From Plantago elongata (taxonomy: Eukaryota; Streptophyta; Magnoliopsida; Lamiales; Plantaginaceae): a stretch of DNA of 64,000 bases. A model generated the notes under the pieces. It ran no database searches. It was given only the letters and a program-made list of their open reading frames with translations, and was not told the DNA's origin. The stretch is from the NCBI GenBank assembly GCA_036897095.1, contig JAYMSP010000115.1, positions 16,447 to 80,446 on the forward strand. The letters run 5' to 3'. Shown piece by piece: positions 1 through 11,807 of this stretch; position 1 is the first letter of the stretch; each line of letters starts with the position of its first letter. The translations under genes and the position numbers were made by a program.

Positions 1-758
1 CGACTTCTTTCACACTAGGTTATTTGTGAAATCGCTTAATTTGGATGGAGGGACGTCGATTACGTTATAATTCATTTCTAATTTTTCTAATATGTGGATT
101 TTATTTTATAAAAGAGGATTATATAGGGTATAATGACTCTTTATTGAATGTTATGATTATTTTTTAGATTAAAATTAATTTTTTTAATTATTATTAATAT
201 TCATACAAGCTACATGTTAACAAAAAAATGTATTAATTCATGCTAATGTGCACTAGTTAGGTCAAAATTAATGGTTCATTCAATTTTGATCAAAGCAGTA
301 CTAAAATTGATCGAATGAAAATTATAAGTACTAGAATGAGATTGTCACAAAATAAGGTATATTTTTGGTAATGACACAACTTAAGGTAGTTGTTTTGGAT
401 TTTCACGTAAATTTAACGGCCCGTCAAATTTGACTGACGGAGTATCCAAATGGAACAAAAGATAAATATAAGATATCAAAATTGGACAGTAATAAAATAA
501 GGTATTTTTTTTTACAATGACACAACTTAGAACAGTTATTTTTGAATTTTTCCCTTTTGAATACTTAAAGTTATAAAGATGGTCAAATATCACTTTTACC
601 CACTCCAGTTGAACATAGAATTACATTTAACAGACCCAACTTTAATTTGATTACATTATATTCTACTTTATATTGGGGCAGAAACTAAATAATACAATTC
701 ACAACCATTTGAAAGTTGAACATATAATCAAACACTAGGAGTAAAGAAAAGAACCATT
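1..758. other. intergenic, no gene seen
   Basis: AT-rich sequence with only short, non-conserved open frames. No splice-compatible coding segment, RNA gene or defined transposon end was recognised. The last 100 bases would be the promoter and leader of the small peptide ORF that follows, but no clear TATA box at a sensible distance was found. Confidence 0.5.
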
Positions 759-1019
759 GTGCATCATAATGATAAAGAACAGAGTACTGGAATACTGTTC
801 GTGATTGTCTTAGTGACGACATTGATGGTTCCAGCACAAGCGACTTGTTTCTTGGACTGCATGAAGTCCCATAGTTGCCCTATAATCCCCGTCTGCATTG
901 CTAAGTGCGCCAGCTGTTGCTTGACCCATACGCGGTGCAACGGTTTGAATGTGGTCGAAGATTCATCCATGGCGATGGAAATGTCAGAATTGTCTAACTC
1001 AGCTGCAGGGAAACTTTAA
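759..1019 (+). CDS. small secreted cysteine-rich peptide ORF lacking an ATG
   Basis: The open frame encodes about 86 residues. A hydrophobic stretch (about residues 11-28) that looks like a signal peptide ends in an Ala-x-Ala type site. Eight cysteines follow with spacing C-x3-C-x5-C-x5-C-x3-C-x2-CC-x5-C, then an acidic/Ser-rich tail. This design is typical of plant secreted cysteine-rich peptides (thionin-like or signalling peptides), but I cannot assign a family. There is no ATG between the in-frame stop at 717-719 and the hydrophobic segment. The first in-frame ATG is about residue 23, which would remove most of the signal peptide. So it is either a gene whose start was lost, one with an unseen upstream exon, or a pseudogene. 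It converges on the B12D gene. Confidence 0.4.
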   Translation: MHHNDKEQSTGILFVIVLVTTLMVPAQATCFLDCMKSHSCPIIPVCIAKCASCCLTHTRCNGLNVVEDSSMAMEMSELSNSAAGKL

Positions 1020-1361
1020 GAATGCTTATGATCTGCCAATGGAATTTGTAATGAAGATCCTTGATGATAATAAAGGGCTTCGGTATCTTTGCTTGATGAT
1101 CTTTGTTTTGTGCTTTGATTGCGAAATTAGCTGATCTGTGTGTAATTTGCTAACCCGAAGTGAAACAAATTGATGCACACTGGTAAATCAAAACTAAGTA
1201 ACATTTAAAGAAAACAATTGCATCCATGAAAATTGTCAAGAATGGAAATTATACTCCAATACAATTATTCAATTGCATAATAGATTTCAATATCTAGGGC
1301 TCAATCATACACTGGTGCAAAATCCAATCTTCAGTAGTGCTGTGTTTGAATAGCAGATGAA

Positions 1362-3035
1362 TCAATATTTAGGATCAGCAAAGAACTTGTTCAGGGATGG
1401 CATGATTTCCGGGGTCTTGTTTCGTACAAATTTCCTTAGAGCATGTTCAGCATACTTCTCCCCTTCTGCAAAGTTCTCCAACACACCAGCAGCCCTGTTT
1501 TCCTTGGTTACCCTACATTTTTTTAAGCAAATGAGTTATATAGTTGATCAAAGGGTGTCCAAAATCGACATCATAGACTAGTAATCTTTACCCAACTCCC
1601 CGATGAAATAGATTACAATTAAGAATCCAGGTGAAGAAAATAAACCAATTACACAAATTCTCACTCTCCCTAATACAATTCAGAAATGGAGAAGGATTTA
1701 CTAAACACCCCAATACAATTGCTAGTAAATCAATTTACAATTGGTCAGTGTCATATTCTTCTAGTAATTAGGAAGATTTCTCTGCACAATTTTTTTTTTT
1801 TAATTAACTGGACATGGTATCCAACCAAGTATCACAAGCAAGGTGTGTACTGGTCATCGCCTCATCGATCACTGAAATGTATAATGAAGCATTTTTTGAA
1901 ATGCTTGATGATACATAGCCTCCCTTATAGACAGACAAACTACTGAATTTGTGAACCAATCCTTCAGAATATAATAGAACCTCTCCTAGTATCACCATTT
2001 CATTTGGGACATTCCTTGTAAATACTGAACCTACATCCAAGATTATCTATCACATTGTTTGCCCAATTAAATGAGAGTACTATATTTCATTTAGTTTCTT
2101 GCTTTTGGCATCTAGACCGAGGCGAGAGACCATTGATATCATCCCCGTGTCTAATTTTCCAATTAAGTGAAAACGGAAATATAAAATCCTAGTACATATG
2201 ACAAGACAAACACAAATATGCAATACAGTATCTTTATAGCATAAAATCCACATACAATCATGAACAGATCACAAGCATTTAACTAGTCATTCATCATTTC
2301 ACCAAAAAACAACAAAAAACAACCAAAAGTCTATGTTACAATGCAATTGAGTGCCTAATGTCTTCATAAGCATACAATTCATATACTAATCATGAAAAAA
2401 AACACAAGCATTGAATTTCTCACTGGACATCTCACACCAAAAAATAAATAACAAAAAATCAAGGAGCTACATCAGAACCAGTAAGTCTGAAACTTCCTTT
2501 TTCACATTCAAGCATACATTAGCCTGAAACTTCATTTTCTACATTCAACCATACATTGTTTGCGCATACGAATTTAACGAACCGGATTTTAACATACCTA
2601 CTCAACAAATGAATAAACTTATAGTATAGTGACTTATTAAACTAGTTTTATAACTGTATGCCAAAAACACAATGTCCAATTCGATTTAATTGCATGGATA
2701 AGTCGTATGTCAAACCGTCTATATAAAAGAGTTGAGGTATTTATTATAAAAAGTATACTACCTGACTTCAGGGTTAATAGTGATGTTCCGAACCAACTGC
2801 ATTCCGCAAATCCCGACGGCTACACCAACGGCGGCGAAGAGAGGGTAAACCTAAAACACACACCAAAAATACAATCAGATCTAATTAATTACTACATCAC
2901 TCAATCAATCAATTGAAAACAAAAAGTAGCTAAAACGGCTAAATCTCAACGAAATTGGAAATGGAAAAGGGAAAGAGGGAAAATAGGAACCTCAGGCCTC
3001 AACCATCGCCTGAGAGTGGCTGAAGAAGACGCCAT
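1362..3035 (-). CDS. B12D / NADH-ubiquinone reductase complex I MLRQ subunit-like protein
   Basis: Three exons on the minus strand, each too short to stand out as an ORF: 2991-3035, 2762-2850 and 1362-1512. All junctions are GT-AG and the frame is continuous (94 aa, stop TGA at 1362-1364). The product starts MASSSATLRRWLRPEVYPLF. It has one membrane segment (about residues 17-36, rich in Ala/Val/Gly), then an Arg-Asn-Ile-Thr turn, a KENRAAG motif, and a C-terminal NKFF-A-DP-KY ending. These are hallmarks of the plant B12D family, small mitochondrial membrane proteins related to the MLRQ subunit of complex I and linked to respiration in seeds and under low oxygen. The second intron is 1249 bp. 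The length matches the family. I am confident of identity; the mitochondrial role is inferred from the family. Confidence 0.92.
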
Positions 3036-5040
3036 TGCTACTCGTTGAATCGTACTTCACGATGCAACGAGCGGATTTTGTCACTGGAGAAGATGAAGAA
3101 GAAAACAGTGGGAGAAGCTCCGCTTGTGTAGTGTGTTAGTGTGCTACGGTACCTGAATATAAATACTGTAATTTTTTTTTTTATGCTTGACTTGTTTTTT
3201 ACTACGTGGAGTAAGTTAATTGGCTATGGTTGCGGCTTTGAATAACAACGATTTACCATTTTTAACTTGTTCAACTTTTCTACCGGTTCTGCCGTGGTTT
3301 TAGAACTGAATCAGTGTTCCAACCGGGCAGTCACATACTCACATGTAATCTTCAAATCTCGAAAGGTGTACTGATGTACATGTACCAGTGAAGTGATACA
3401 GTTGGAAAAAGTTACGAGAGAAACGCAAACTAATTTTACTTTATTTTTCACATTACCAATAAACCCGAATTTTAAATGAATGAATTAAAGTCTTTATTTT
3501 CTTCAACTTAAAATTAATTCAATTCAATTTAGTTCATTTCAACTCTGCATAATTATTTATACTTTATTTCAATTCAGTTAAGTTTATTTAAGTAAATTTC
3601 AATTGGATAGAAGAAAGTTTAAAACTAACATTATTCGACTTCCGCTTAATTCACTACTTTATATATGATCTTGTATTTCTTGAAGAGTTCAATGGCATGG
3701 TTGTGATTGTTTGAGTGATTATTTTACATAATAAACTTTGTTAATTAGACTAGTAAAGAAAGAATCTTACAAGACATCGGCTTTAAGAATATACAATAAT
3801 AGCATAATTCCTCCTAGCAACATATTCAAGAAAAACAAAGCGGAAAACATCCCTTACTGCATTATTCCTTCTACTGTTCGAATATGAAGAAGTCGGAGAC
3901 TATATATATAAGAGGAGATGTTTCTTTGCAAGATATGACTCAATAGTTAATACTTTCACATCATATTTTCGTGTTTTGTTTTACTAGACTTGTACTAGCT
4001 ACTATACTGTGGATGTTCATCAAACAGGTGTTTGTGAATTATTCCACATGGTAGTTACTAGAATAAGTTCTTTATTTGAGTTTATTCTAGGTCTAGTTTT
4101 CTATGAGTTTAATCATTCGCTTGTAATTGATATTTAACTCCTTTTTTGTATTCGTGGAAATTTAGCCTACGACACCGTCAACATTATTCATATGCTAGCT
4201 TGACTTTTGGAAAACTATTTGTCAACCCCGATGTATAATACTTTGTTTCTGGCAATAATTGTTGACTACATTGTTAACTCATCACTGATGTCAATATTGT
4301 CTACTGTTTCAGTACCAATTTCAATTCTACAGTTCTAACAAAGTCCTTTGTGCAAACCTTCCAGCATGAGTTCAAATTCAACGTACTTAAAAGTATATAA
4401 CGAAAATATTATTATATTAGTATCAATAAAAGATTATATTATTCATATTTATGTTACGTTTGGCATACAATCTCAGTTCAATTCAGTTATATTTTTGTGT
4501 TAGAAAATTGCACAAATATCAATTCTAATTAAGATAATTCAATTTCAGTTTTATACCAAACATTCACTTCTTTTAGTTAAAATAATTTTTTATTAATAAT
4601 ACATATCCATATATAAATAAATTATTGAAAATATATGCCCCATTCTGTGTATACATTATTTTTATAAATAATTATATTAGAAATGAAAAAGTTATATTTA
4701 CAATTTCAACGACATTAGTTCGTAAGGAGTTTTCACTTTTATAGTAATAAAGTTTTAATATGCTTTTCATACCGGATGTAGTGACTAGTGAGGATCTGTA
4801 AACTAATTAAGGATACGAAGTTAAATTATGGTAAAGAATTAAAGGAAATAGAATCCCAAATATGGTAGAGAATATCTCCTACCAAAATAAGGAAACCTGA
4901 TTTCCTAAATTAGGTCACAGTAGTACTAAACTTCAAATTGAACTTGGAAAGCAAGATACCAAACCTATATAATGTACCCGCGCCATTATTTCTTCTCCTT
5001 CTCATAGTTGCAAAATTCGCTCAGTTTCAGATTTCCAACA
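3036..5040. other. divergent intergenic region between B12D and the PHD gene
   Basis: Bases 3036 to about 3150 are the B12D leader. The rest is AT-rich and without a gene. About 3480-3605 holds a degenerate repeat built from TTCAATTCAGTTTAGTT-like words that recurs elsewhere in this window. A related AT-rich patch lies near 4450-4570. The last 80 bases are the core promoter of the PHD gene. Confidence 0.5.
4966..4972 (+). promoter_or_regulatory. TATA box of the PHD/acyltransferase gene
   Basis: TATATAA lies 68 bases before the ATG at 5041. This leaves room for a leader of roughly 40 bases, which is pyrimidine-rich (TTCTTCTCCTTCTC), as is common in plant leaders. Confidence 0.55.
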
Positions 5041-7185
5041 ATGGAAGTACTTTCATCAAAGAACAGGAGCAATTGGAAATCAGTTGTTCCCGATTTGATT
5101 CCTAGGTCACAGTTTTGCCCCAATTCGATCGACCAGATCACCACTCTTTTCCGTCAAGGCACCAAACGTGCTCCACCTGATCTAATTTGCAAAGTCAGGA
5201 AACATCTCCTCTTTCTTGGCTGGAAAGTTGAGTTTTGCCGAGATGATAAGAAACAGAAACTACGCTATCGTTCACCAGATGGGACTACAACGTACTATTG
5301 TCTTCAAAATCTGTTAACTGGTCCTGATTTTGATACCGAAGAGGAGGAATGCAGCAAGTTTAAGGCGCCTGCTACTCCTGATTTGGTTGATTTGAGGACT
5401 CCTGCTTCTCCTGATCCGGTTGAGTTGAAGACTGCGGGTTCTGAGTCTGATGTGGTTGTTTACGTTCCCGAACACTGTCCAGATTCAGTGAGGGAGTATC
5501 TACGGCGGCCGGCAGGGATCGGGTGTGGTAATTCGGAGTGGAGGGAGTTAGCAATGAAGGTGAAGAGGCACTTGTCTAGTATTGGATGGTCTTTTTCTTA
5601 CAAAATAAAAGCATTGCGGAGCAGGGAGTTGATTTATTGGGAGCCTGGCGGGAGATCGTTTAACTCTCTGCTTGCGGCGTGTAAATGGTCTCTGCAAGGA
5701 CAAGGTCATTCGACGGTTGCAGTTACCGCTGTTAGTGATTGTGGTTCTTCTGTTACTGATGGAATGGGTAGTACGGGGATTGGGAGGAAGAGGAAGCAGG
5801 AAGGTGACGAAGGTGAGCGGAGTGTGAAGAGAAGATTGGAATGGGGAGGAGGAAAGGCAAAACCATCACCTGGCGAAAGGGTTCGCAAAGAAGTAGATTC
5901 TTCTTCAAAACAGTATGCTCGAACTCTCTTGTCGTGTTTAATTGACAGTGGTGTGCTTGTTGAACGGTCGAGAGTTTGGTATCGGAAGAAAGATGGAACT
6001 ACGCCGAAAGAAGGTGAAATAACTCGTGAAGGGATCGAATGTAGCTGTTGCCGGCAAACATTCACACTTACTAAGTTTGAAGCTCATGCTGACAGCAATT
6101 ACCATAGACCTTCGCAGTTTCTGATTTTGGAGGACGGCAGATCTCTGGTTGACTGCCAGGTGCAGATGAATCAACAAATTGGCGGGTCTAGGGTGCAGAT
6201 GAATCAGAATAAACAAATTGGCAGGTCTCGCGTCAACTGCCAGTTGCAACTGAATCAGCAGACGGGTAGTGTTCGACATTCCTCAAGGTTAGATAACATT
6301 GTGTACGACGACAGCGTGTGCTCAGTTTGTTACGATGTAGGTGAATTAATTTTGTGTGATCGATGTCCGGCTGCTTTCCATACACACTGCCTTGGGCTGA
6401 AGGGAGTCCCTTCCGGCGATTGGTTCTGCTCGTCATGTTGCTGTAGTTTTTGTGAAAGAGATTTTGGTAAGAGAGACAATAAGCACTCCACTCCTGTTCT
6501 AGTTTGTGGTCAGTGTGAACGACGGTGTCATGTTGGCTGCATGAACAATACGAGTAGTCAGACTTATGTCGAAGGACAATGGTTTTGTGGCGATACATGT
6601 GAACAGATATTCAGTGGTCTGCACAATAGAGTAGGAAAAGCAGTTGCTTTGGGGGATACTGGTTTGACATGGAATCTGGTGAAGTGTGATTCCTCTGAAG
6701 GCGCCGAGTTGGAGAACCAAAGCAAGCTTAACGTCGCCCTCAGTATAATGCACGAGTGCTTTGATCCTCTCAGTGATCCTTACAACAACAGAGACATTGT
6801 TGAAGATGCTATTTTTTGTAAAAAGTCGAAGCTGAACCGACTTAACTTCACAGGATTCTATACTGTGACCTTAGAGTCAGAGGATGAGATGATTTCAGCG
6901 GCTACAGTGAGAGTATTCGGCAATAAAGTAGCAGAACTTCCTCTGGTTGCAACACGATTCAAGTATCGTCGGCTTGGGATGTGTCGGAAGCTGATGGATG
7001 AGCTTGAAAAGATGCTCAAGGAGCTCGGAGTTGAGACGCTTGTGTTGCCTGCTATACCAAGTATGCTCGACACTTGGACTAATTCGTTCGGATTCTCTGT
7101 GATGGATGGATCAGAAAGATTGAAGTATCTGGATTACACTTTCTTAGGGTTTGTTGGAACTTATGTTTGCCACAAAGCCTTATAA
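5041..7185 (+). CDS. PHD finger and acyl-CoA N-acyltransferase protein (IDM1-like)
   Basis: One uninterrupted exon of 714 aa. The open frame extends upstream of 5041, but 5041 is its first ATG and fits the TATA box. Order of domains: an N-terminal module (about 1-95) and a similar second one (about 141-220) resembling each other around a GW-(K/S)-(V/F) core; a Lys/Arg-rich nuclear signal near 247; a Tify-binding-like domain (TDBD, about 295-370) with a Cys-Ser-Cys-Cys motif and His-Ala-Asp; a short tandem repeat (370-410); a C4HC3 PHD finger starting at Cys427; a second Cys/His-rich segment (about 468-530); and a GNAT acetyltransferase domain to the C-terminus, with acetyl-CoA-binding motif RRLGMC at about 643-648. 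Family members read histone marks and acetylate histones in the nucleus (Arabidopsis IDM1/ROS4 protects loci from DNA methylation). The precise target here is unknown. Relatives often have introns; none is present here. Confidence 0.9.
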   Translation: MEVLSSKNRSNWKSVVPDLIPRSQFCPNSIDQITTLFRQGTKRAPPDLICKVRKHLLFLGWKVEFCRDDKKQKLRYRSPDGTTTYYCLQNLLTGPDFDTEEEECSKFKAPATPDLVDLRTPASPDPVELKTAGSESDVVVYVPEHCPDSVREYLRRPAGIGCGNSEWRELAMKVKRHLSSIGWSFSYKIKALRSRELIYWEPGGRSFNSLLAACKWSLQGQGHSTVAVTAVSDCGSSVTDGMGSTGIGRKRKQEGDEGERSVKRRLEWGGGKAKPSPGERVRKEVDSSSKQYARTLLSCLIDSGVLVERSRVWYRKKDGTTPKEGEITREGIECSCCRQTFTLTKFEAHADSNYHRPSQFLILEDGRSLVDCQVQMNQQIGGSRVQMNQNKQIGRSRVNCQLQLNQQTGSVRHSSRLDNIVYDDSVCSVCYDVGELILCDRCPAAFHTHCLGLKGVPSGDWFCSSCCCSFCERDFGKRDNKHSTPVLVCGQCERRCHVGCMNNTSSQTYVEGQWFCGDTCEQIFSGLHNRVGKAVALGDTGLTWNLVKCDSSEGAELENQSKLNVALSIMHECFDPLSDPYNNRDIVEDAIFCKKSKLNRLNFTGFYTVTLESEDEMISAATVRVFGNKVAELPLVATRFKYRRLGMCRKLMDELEKMLKELGVETLVLPAIPSMLDTWTNSFGFSVMDGSERLKYLDYTFLGFVGTYVCHKAL

Positions 7186-8813
7186 TCTTTACTATGTAAG
7201 GGGACTCTCTTGATTGTAAATCTCTTGGATTATCATTATTGAATATTGAATCTGTTGTTGATTTTGTTTTATGTCCATAGCTAATTAAGCACAGAATGTC
7301 AAACACAAGTTTAGTCAATTCTTTACAACTCTCAGATTAGTCAAATTGTATGTTTAGTTAGTCCACCAACACACTCATTTACAAGTCATGATTCATGAAT
7401 GAAAAACACACGAGTGTAATGCTTGACCTTTTTTTCTCCTTTTCTTTTTTTTAACTGTTAAAATTGATTCACACCCCCGACTTATTTGTATTAAGCTGCA
7501 CTTCATTATTATAATGCTTCACAATTTAAAAATAAAAATATTAAACACATAACGACTTTTACTAAACGCAGAACGTAATTTTTATATATTACGAAAAACA
7601 CCACAATTATTGTAATTAACAAAATAATCCTATAATTTTCAAGAATTATAATTTTACTTAAAAAAATATCTAAATATGTTTATTCAAACTAATCATATTA
7701 TCCCAAAAAATTGAAAATACTTTTAAAAAACACGAAAAACGAGAAACACGCAGTTCATATCACTCCCGGAGCTGCTCCGACCAGATCCGGACGGAGCTGT
7801 GATCTGGCAGTTCTCGCCAAATCTGAGTACGGTCCTGGTCATATTTGAGTCTGACCATGACACAATCCTGATCAGACCAGCTTAAAAATAAATTAAAAAA
7901 ATTAAAATTATTTGTACAAAGTTAGTTAATATAATTACACTAAGTAATTAAATAATTAATAACGACTATGAATATGAATTATAACAATATAAACATCTTA
8001 AATTCATAATTATTTGTAAAGTACGACTAATAATTTTATAATATTAATTTTCGTTACGTTATAATATCGTAGTGTATATACGTTCATATATGTGATAATT
8101 TGTTATATTTTACGAAAAATATAACTAATTATGTATTTATATAATTTAAAGGGTCTTTTGTAATATATAAAAATGTATCATTATTTAGAAAAACGATCCG
8201 TTTAATATTTCCCTTTAAAAATAGTTTACATGATTCCAACTAGCTTCACCATAAGGAAAACACAATTCTGCATCTCCTTAATCCCTTTAAAGCCTGCGAA
8301 GATTTTTCTTGTGGAGTAAAAAATAGACGGAGCATGATTCAGGATGAGAAGTACTTCAAACTGAAAAATGAAGTAGCAACGAATCGAGTATTTTTCCTTG
8401 TCTAAGTGCTTCCCGCCTATATTACTTGGATCTTGACATTCATGATTTTTTCAAGTAATAATCTTATTCTATGAACTTCATTCTTCCTGAATTTAATCTC
8501 GTATACTTAACGTATTCATTATATTAAAAGATTTGTGTTGGGACACTAGACATACGGAAATTTGAGTACGGGAATGAAAGCAGTTAAGTGGGAATCTTTC
8601 CGCCCACACGAGATACGGAAGTGGCGAATCTGTAATTTACTGAAAGAAGAAGTCCTAACAAACTCAACCAGCTCATAACCCAACAAGAAACAAAATCATA
8701 CACAATCAACTAGAAAACAATGCCAATCTGAAATCAAACACCTTCCACAGATTTCATCTTCTTCTTCACAAAACCAACAACATTCACAAACCTGCACTGT
8801 ACACTCTCCATTA
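7186..8813. other. intergenic, 3' flank of PHD gene and promoter of DUF760 gene
   Basis: Very AT-rich and without a gene. Bases 7755-7880 form a GC-richer island with several dyads around GGAGCTG/CAGCTCC-like and GATCTGG/CCAGATC words. It looks like a transposon remnant but is not assignable. Bases 8650-8813 are a plausible TATA-less leader of the plastid protein gene. Confidence 0.45.
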
Positions 8814-11328
8814 ATGGCAGCTTCAGCAGCTGCCAGAGCCATCCTTCTCTCCCGTGCCACCGCCGCCTTACCTCTCAAGCCAAATCTCCCGCCACCTCAC
8901 TCACTCTTCATCCGCCCTAAGAAGCGCGTGTCCGCCATCACCTGCCTGTTCTCCGGCGTCGACGGTGGAGGAGTCTCCGACGAGTTCGTCTCCACCAGGA
9001 AATCGACGTTCAGCCGTGAATTCTCTGTTCTGGCGAACATTTTGAAGACGATTGAGCCGCTTGACAATTCGGTTATTTCGAAAGGTGTTTCTGATTCGGC
9101 GAAGGATTCGATGAAGCAGACGATTTCGACTATGTTAGGGCTTTTGCCGTCGGATCAGTTTACTGTTACGGTTAGGGTTTCGAAGAGTCCGTTGGATCGG
9201 CTTATCGTCTCCTCGATTGCTACTGGGTAAGTTGTTGAGGCTAATTAGTTTTTTCGTTTTCGACTTTTCGTTTACTAGAGCTGCAGCTGGTTGTTTTGAT
9301 GTTTAAGATAATGTGATGGTGCTGATTGTGGATTGGATAGGTATACGTTGTGGAATGCGGAGTATAGGATATCGTTGATGAGGAATTTTGATTTGTCGAT
9401 GGATGGTGGTAGTAGGTTGGGTGTTACTGAGATTGGTGGTGTTTCGGAGGTGAGTGATAGTGGAGGAACGGAGGTAGGCGGTGGAGTAGGGTGTGTCGAA
9501 GAATTGAGCATGACGAATCAACTGAAGCTAGAGGATTTGTCTTCGGATACGTTGATTTATATCAAGAGATTGGAACTGGAGTTGGCGGAGGCTAAACAGG
9601 TGAGTGAGCTTCAATGACTTTAATTCATTAGTGATTTTTCCATGGGTAAGACTTGCATATTATGGTTAAGGAATTGCTAGAAAAGAACCTTCGAACAGCC
9701 GGTTGTGATTATGAGATTGTAGAGAGTGCCTTTGTTGAACTTGAAGTTACATGAATATAAATTGGTAACTAATATGATAATTTGAAGTATGTGAACTGCT
9801 AGCTTGAGCTTTGAGTATTGACATTAACAAGCATGTTGCAGTACCTAAATGGACTTGAATACCTGTGTCTCTTCTTTGAATGCACAGTTGTCAATGTGAT
9901 TATAGCAGCCAAAGTTTGTGTTAAAGAAAGTAATACTTATAACTTCTGATCAGTTTGCTGACAGTTGATAATAAATTATTTTCGTTCTTGGAAGTGTTTA
10001 TACTTGTCTCTTTGGAGCATTTTGATCTACTGAAACTAAACAGCAGGTGCAAACTTTTTTGTCAGCCATTTGAAGTTAGTCAGCTTAAGATATGTTGCCT
10101 AATATCACTTTATTGCTTTGCAAGTTATCTGATTGTTGGCAGAAACCTCTAAGCCGATGAACCGTCATCTAGGCGAATCAAAACTGAGTTGAATGGTCTG
10201 CTTGTTAAATCAGGATTATTTTGTGAATTTGTATGTAAGGGTCCTTCATTTCTCAGTTGGAGGGCTCACATTACTTCCTGATTTTTGGATGGGAATGGCC
10301 TATGGTGTCCGTGGTTTTGAATTATTGGTCAGCATTTAGAAGATCCTGAGATTGAATTGTGATGGATATAATTTCCATTTTATTTCCTCAATGACCATGT
10401 AATTCTATTCATCTGAGTGTTATGTGGTCCTCCTAGAAAGCTTTCTAAGCGATAAACCGTCATTTACCAATTAGTCATTTATCATGGGCTCCAGTTACCA
10501 GCAAGTATCTCAGTGACCACCTTTTGGATCTTAATTCATGTCTTCATCAAATACTCAATCTTAAACTGCTATATCATTTAATGTAACATGTAGCATCATT
10601 AATTCAGCAGTCTGTATGTTGTTTGCCAGTTTCTTAAGAATCATAGCATATGGTTCCTCTATGCAATTATGATTCTTCTATTTCAAGTCTTCCCCGTCAA
10701 ATGCTGATATTCTTGTAACTGCACCTTTTTGCAGGATCTACAAGCTTGCAGACAAGAAAATTTACAGATGGAACACATAAGAAATAACAATAATGATCTT
10801 CTGGATTACTTGCGGTCTTTGGAACCTGAAATGGTAATATATATCTTTGTTCTTTTCTATCACTTGTGTTTAATGCTTTCGACTTGCAGCACAACTAATC
10901 TGTAGATGTTATTATCCTAAAGGTCAAAGAGTTGTCTAGTCCATCATCCACTGAAGTAGAAGAAATCATGCAACAACTTGCTCAGAATATTTTACAGAGA
11001 TTCTTCAAAGATCAGATTGTCTCTGATAATACGGGGGATTCAGCTTCAAGCAGTATACAGAACCACCAAGACGTATATGATGAATTATGTGATACTGTTG
11101 GGACTCCACGCGATTACTTGGCCAAACTGCTTTTCTGGTTAGTTTCCGAATTACGTTAAGTACATGTTTGAGCAAGAACTGAGTAGATGTACTACAGTAC
11201 TTTCTATATTTAGTTCATGTGTGATCTAATGGAGCTAAATTTCCTCTGGCAGGTGCATGTTACTTGGTCACCATTTGAGAGGTTTGGAGAACAGACTGCA
11301 TCTAAGTTGTGCTGTTGGTTTATTATAA
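8814..11328 (+). CDS. DUF760 chloroplast protein (UV-B-induced protein At3g17800-like)
   Basis: Five exons: 8814-9226, 9341-9599, 10735-10833, 10923-11137 and 11253-11328. All are GT-AG and keep one frame, giving 353 aa ending at TAA 11326-11328. The first ~45 residues are rich in Ala, Ser and Arg with few acids and form a good plastid transit peptide. The DUF760 core begins near residue 70. It includes an YTLWNAEYR segment, a long low-complexity Gly/Val/Ser insertion, an SSDTLIYIKRLELELAEAKQ helix, and the very conserved C-terminal LFWCMLLGHHLRGLENRLHL. DUF760 proteins are plastid proteins of unknown biochemistry; one Arabidopsis member is UV-B induced. The DUF760 core is complete. Intron 2 (1135 bp) contains no gene. 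Confidence 0.93.
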
Positions 11329-11807
11329 CTTAGAATAATGGGGATGTATATTCTTCTTTTACCCTTACCCTCAGTTTTGCACTTCATCTTATTCTTATAT
11401 ACACATTTCATAATGCAACGAAAGTTCAATGTGTAGCTTTCGGTACAGTATATATACTAGTGTATACAAACCAATCGAGTCCGTCTCCCAATACTTCTGA
11501 AGTGTCGACAAGTAAAATGCTCACTTTAGCATCAGTCGCTCAGCGAATGGACCGCCCAAAAAAACCAGGCAACACTGCACTTCGTGGTGGAATTGTGTGA
11601 ATTCAAACTCTGATGAAGTACACAAGAAAAGAATGGCAAAAAATAACAAAACGTTTATTCATCATATACACAAACATAAGAATCACCAATGGGTATCTAC
11701 TTGCAAGACTCTCCAAACACCTGCAACTTTATGAGCTGATAATTAAACTACCCATCAAAATCATGCACTATGTACAACCATTCTCAGTCCCTAAACAGAT
11801 AGCTTAG
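11329..11807. other. convergent gap between DUF760 gene and ABCB copy A
   Basis: About 480 bases hold the 3' ends of two genes that face each other. No coding feature. Both 3' untranslated regions must end here, so transcripts may overlap in antisense. Confidence 0.5.

Noticed and set aside
1357-1581. Plus-strand open frame over the end of the B12D gene
   Set aside because: It is the antisense shadow of the real minus-strand third exon.
6233-6598. Minus-strand open frames inside the PHD gene (also 5706-6065, 5938-6279)
   Set aside because: Shadows of the strongly coding plus strand, with no domain of their own.
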